Shown one piece after another: positions 63,017 through 64,000 of a DNA stretch of 64,000 nt; position 1 is the first letter of the stretch, and every line of letters starts with the position of its first letter. The position numbers and the translations under genes were made by a program. A model generated the notes under the pieces. The model searched no databases. It saw only the letters and a program-made list of their open reading frames with translations, and was not told the origin of the DNA. The stretch lies in NCBI GenBank assembly GCA_020636375.1, contig JACJXZ010000002.1:496001-560000 (forward strand). The letters run 5' to 3'. Source of the DNA: Lewinellaceae bacterium (GTDB taxonomy: Bacteria; Bacteroidota; Bacteroidia; Chitinophagales; Saprospiraceae).

Positions 63017-64000
63017 ATGAGCAACATCAACATCAACCTGCAGCGGATCGCTTATTTGCTTGTGATCCTTAGCATAAGCACCTACATCCTGATCATCGGG
63101 AAAAGCCTGTTCGTGCCGGTCGCTTTTTCCGTGCTTTTTTCCTTCCTGCTTCTGCCGGTCTGCCGGAAGATCGAAAGCTGGATGCCCTACCGGCCCGCCG
63201 CCATTGTTCTCTCTATGTTGCTGGCGCTGCTGCCGATTCTGATTGCCATCAGCTTGTTTTCTTATCAGCTGACCACTGTGCTGCAGGATATGCCCTCCAT
63301 CACCGGCCAGCTGAGGAGGGGGATCAGCCATATTTTCAACCTGGCGGAGCTTCATCTCGGCATGGATTCGACCAGCCTGGAGGAATGGCTCCGCACCAAC
63401 CTGACGACGATCCTGGATACGCCGCTCCAGTTTCTGGGCGACAGCCTGACGTCCTCCACCGTTGTCCTGGCGGGTTTGCTGCTCACCATTTTGTTCACCT
63501 TTTTCGAACTCCTGTACCGTACGTCATTTAAAAATTTTGCGCTCACGCAGTTCCCAAAGTCTGTAAGGGAAGAAACCACGCGGGTGATGGAGCAGGTACA
63601 GCACGTAGCCCAGGAATACCTCTACGGCTTGCTCCTGGTAATCGTCATCCTGGGCTGCCTGAACAGCCTGGGGTTGTGGCTGATCGGCATCAACTACCCT
63701 GCATTCTGGGGTTTCCTGGCCGCCTTCCTCGCCATCATACCGTATATCGGGACTACCCTGGGCGGCTTCTTCCCCTTCATTTACGCCATCGCCACCACGG
63801 GGACATTCTGGCAGCCGGCAGCTGTCGTGATCCTGTATGCCAGCGTACAGTCTCTGGAAGGCAACATCATCACGCCGAAGGTGGTGGGCAGCAGCGTCAG
63901 CATCAATCCCATGGCCGCCATTTTCTCTCTCCTCGCGGGAGGGATGATCTGGGGTATTTCCGGGCTGATCCTGGCCCTGCCGCTGATCGCCATCATGAAA
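63017..64000 (+). CDS. AI-2E family transporter (partial at window end)
   Basis: At least 328 residues of an inner-membrane protein of the AI-2E/PerM exporter family, running off the window. ATG at 63017 opens MSNININLQRIAYLLVILSI. Helices cluster at the N-terminus and again after about residue 195 (YLYGLLLVIVILGCLNSLGL, FLAAFLAIIPYIGTTLGG, then GNIITPKVVGSSVSINPM, a family motif). Only the last helix and tail are missing. The transported substrate is unknown; the autoinducer-2 name is historical. Confidence 0.9.
   Translation, partial: MSNININLQRIAYLLVILSISTYILIIGKSLFVPVAFSVLFSFLLLPVCRKIESWMPYRPAAIVLSMLLALLPILIAISLFSYQLTTVLQDMPSITGQLRRGISHIFNLAELHLGMDSTSLEEWLRTNLTTILDTPLQFLGDSLTSSTVVLAGLLLTILFTFFELLYRTSFKNFALTQFPKSVREETTRVMEQVQHVAQEYLYGLLLVIVILGCLNSLGLWLIGINYPAFWGFLAAFLAIIPYIGTTLGGFFPFIYAIATTGTFWQPAAVVILYASVQSLEGNIITPKVVGSSVSINPMAAIFSLLAGGMIWGISGLILALPLIAIMK

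Overview
The window looks like chromosomal DNA of a marine-type Bacteroidota bacterium, most likely from the Saprospiria (Lewinella/Phaeodactylibacter-like). The reasons are GC-rich coding sequence, promoters of the Bacteroidota type (TTG, about 20 bases, TAnnTTTG) close to start codons, a type III glutamine synthetase beside a eukaryotic-like type II enzyme, BBP2-type porin, CotH, GH3 and baeRF families, and intergenic spaces rich in short tandem and inverted repeats. This is inference from gene content. No rRNA, tRNA or CRISPR array was seen.

Layout. 0-6 kb: a broken M48 peptidase fragment, a low-GC lipoprotein sulfatase, a SEC-C protein, a class III cyclase with TolB-like and TPR regions, and a first AAA-ATPase/PD-(D/E)XK gene. 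6-13 kb: a nitrogen-assimilation block, all on the minus strand: PII, Amt, porin, GSII and GSIII. 13-18 kb: a helical protein, a VOC protein and an HhH/beta-barrel protein. 18-24 kb: a CHAT / STAND ATPase / WD40-TPR locus carrying several independent disabling lesions. 24-27 kb: an Rpn-type nuclease and a second AAA/PD-(D/E)XK gene, each preceded by a copy of the same 42-bp repeat. 27.4-39.5 kb: a low-GC island with vsr, a C5-cytosine methyltransferase, a DrmE-like protein, a NERD-nuclease/SF1-helicase fusion, DrmA and DrmB. 39.7-64 kb: ordinary chromosomal genes (OmpA lipoprotein, YheT hydrolase, tandem CotH genes, asparaginase-like protein, an active/inactive M16 pair, YkuK, agmatinase-like enzyme, NhaD, baeRF, GH3, a sigma-54 activator, Dps and a truncated AI-2E transporter).

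The most interesting system is the 27.4-39.5 kb island. It resembles class 2 DISARM (C5 methyltransferase, DrmE, DrmA, DrmB), but no DrmC phospholipase-D gene is visible. A NERD+helicase gene sits tightly between drmE and drmA (7-bp overlap upstream, 1-bp gap downstream), and a Vsr repair endonuclease overlaps the methyltransferase. I read this as a DISARM variant in which a PD-(D/E)XK/SF1 protein may stand in for DrmC. Together with the CHAT-STAND locus, the Rpn gene and the AAA/PD-(D/E)XK genes it makes a defence-type island of about 21 kb.

The nitrogen block works as a unit: the porin for outer-membrane entry, Amt for ammonium uptake, PII for control and two glutamine synthetases for assimilation. 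Its PII has Phe at position 51, where uridylylatable PII proteins have Tyr.
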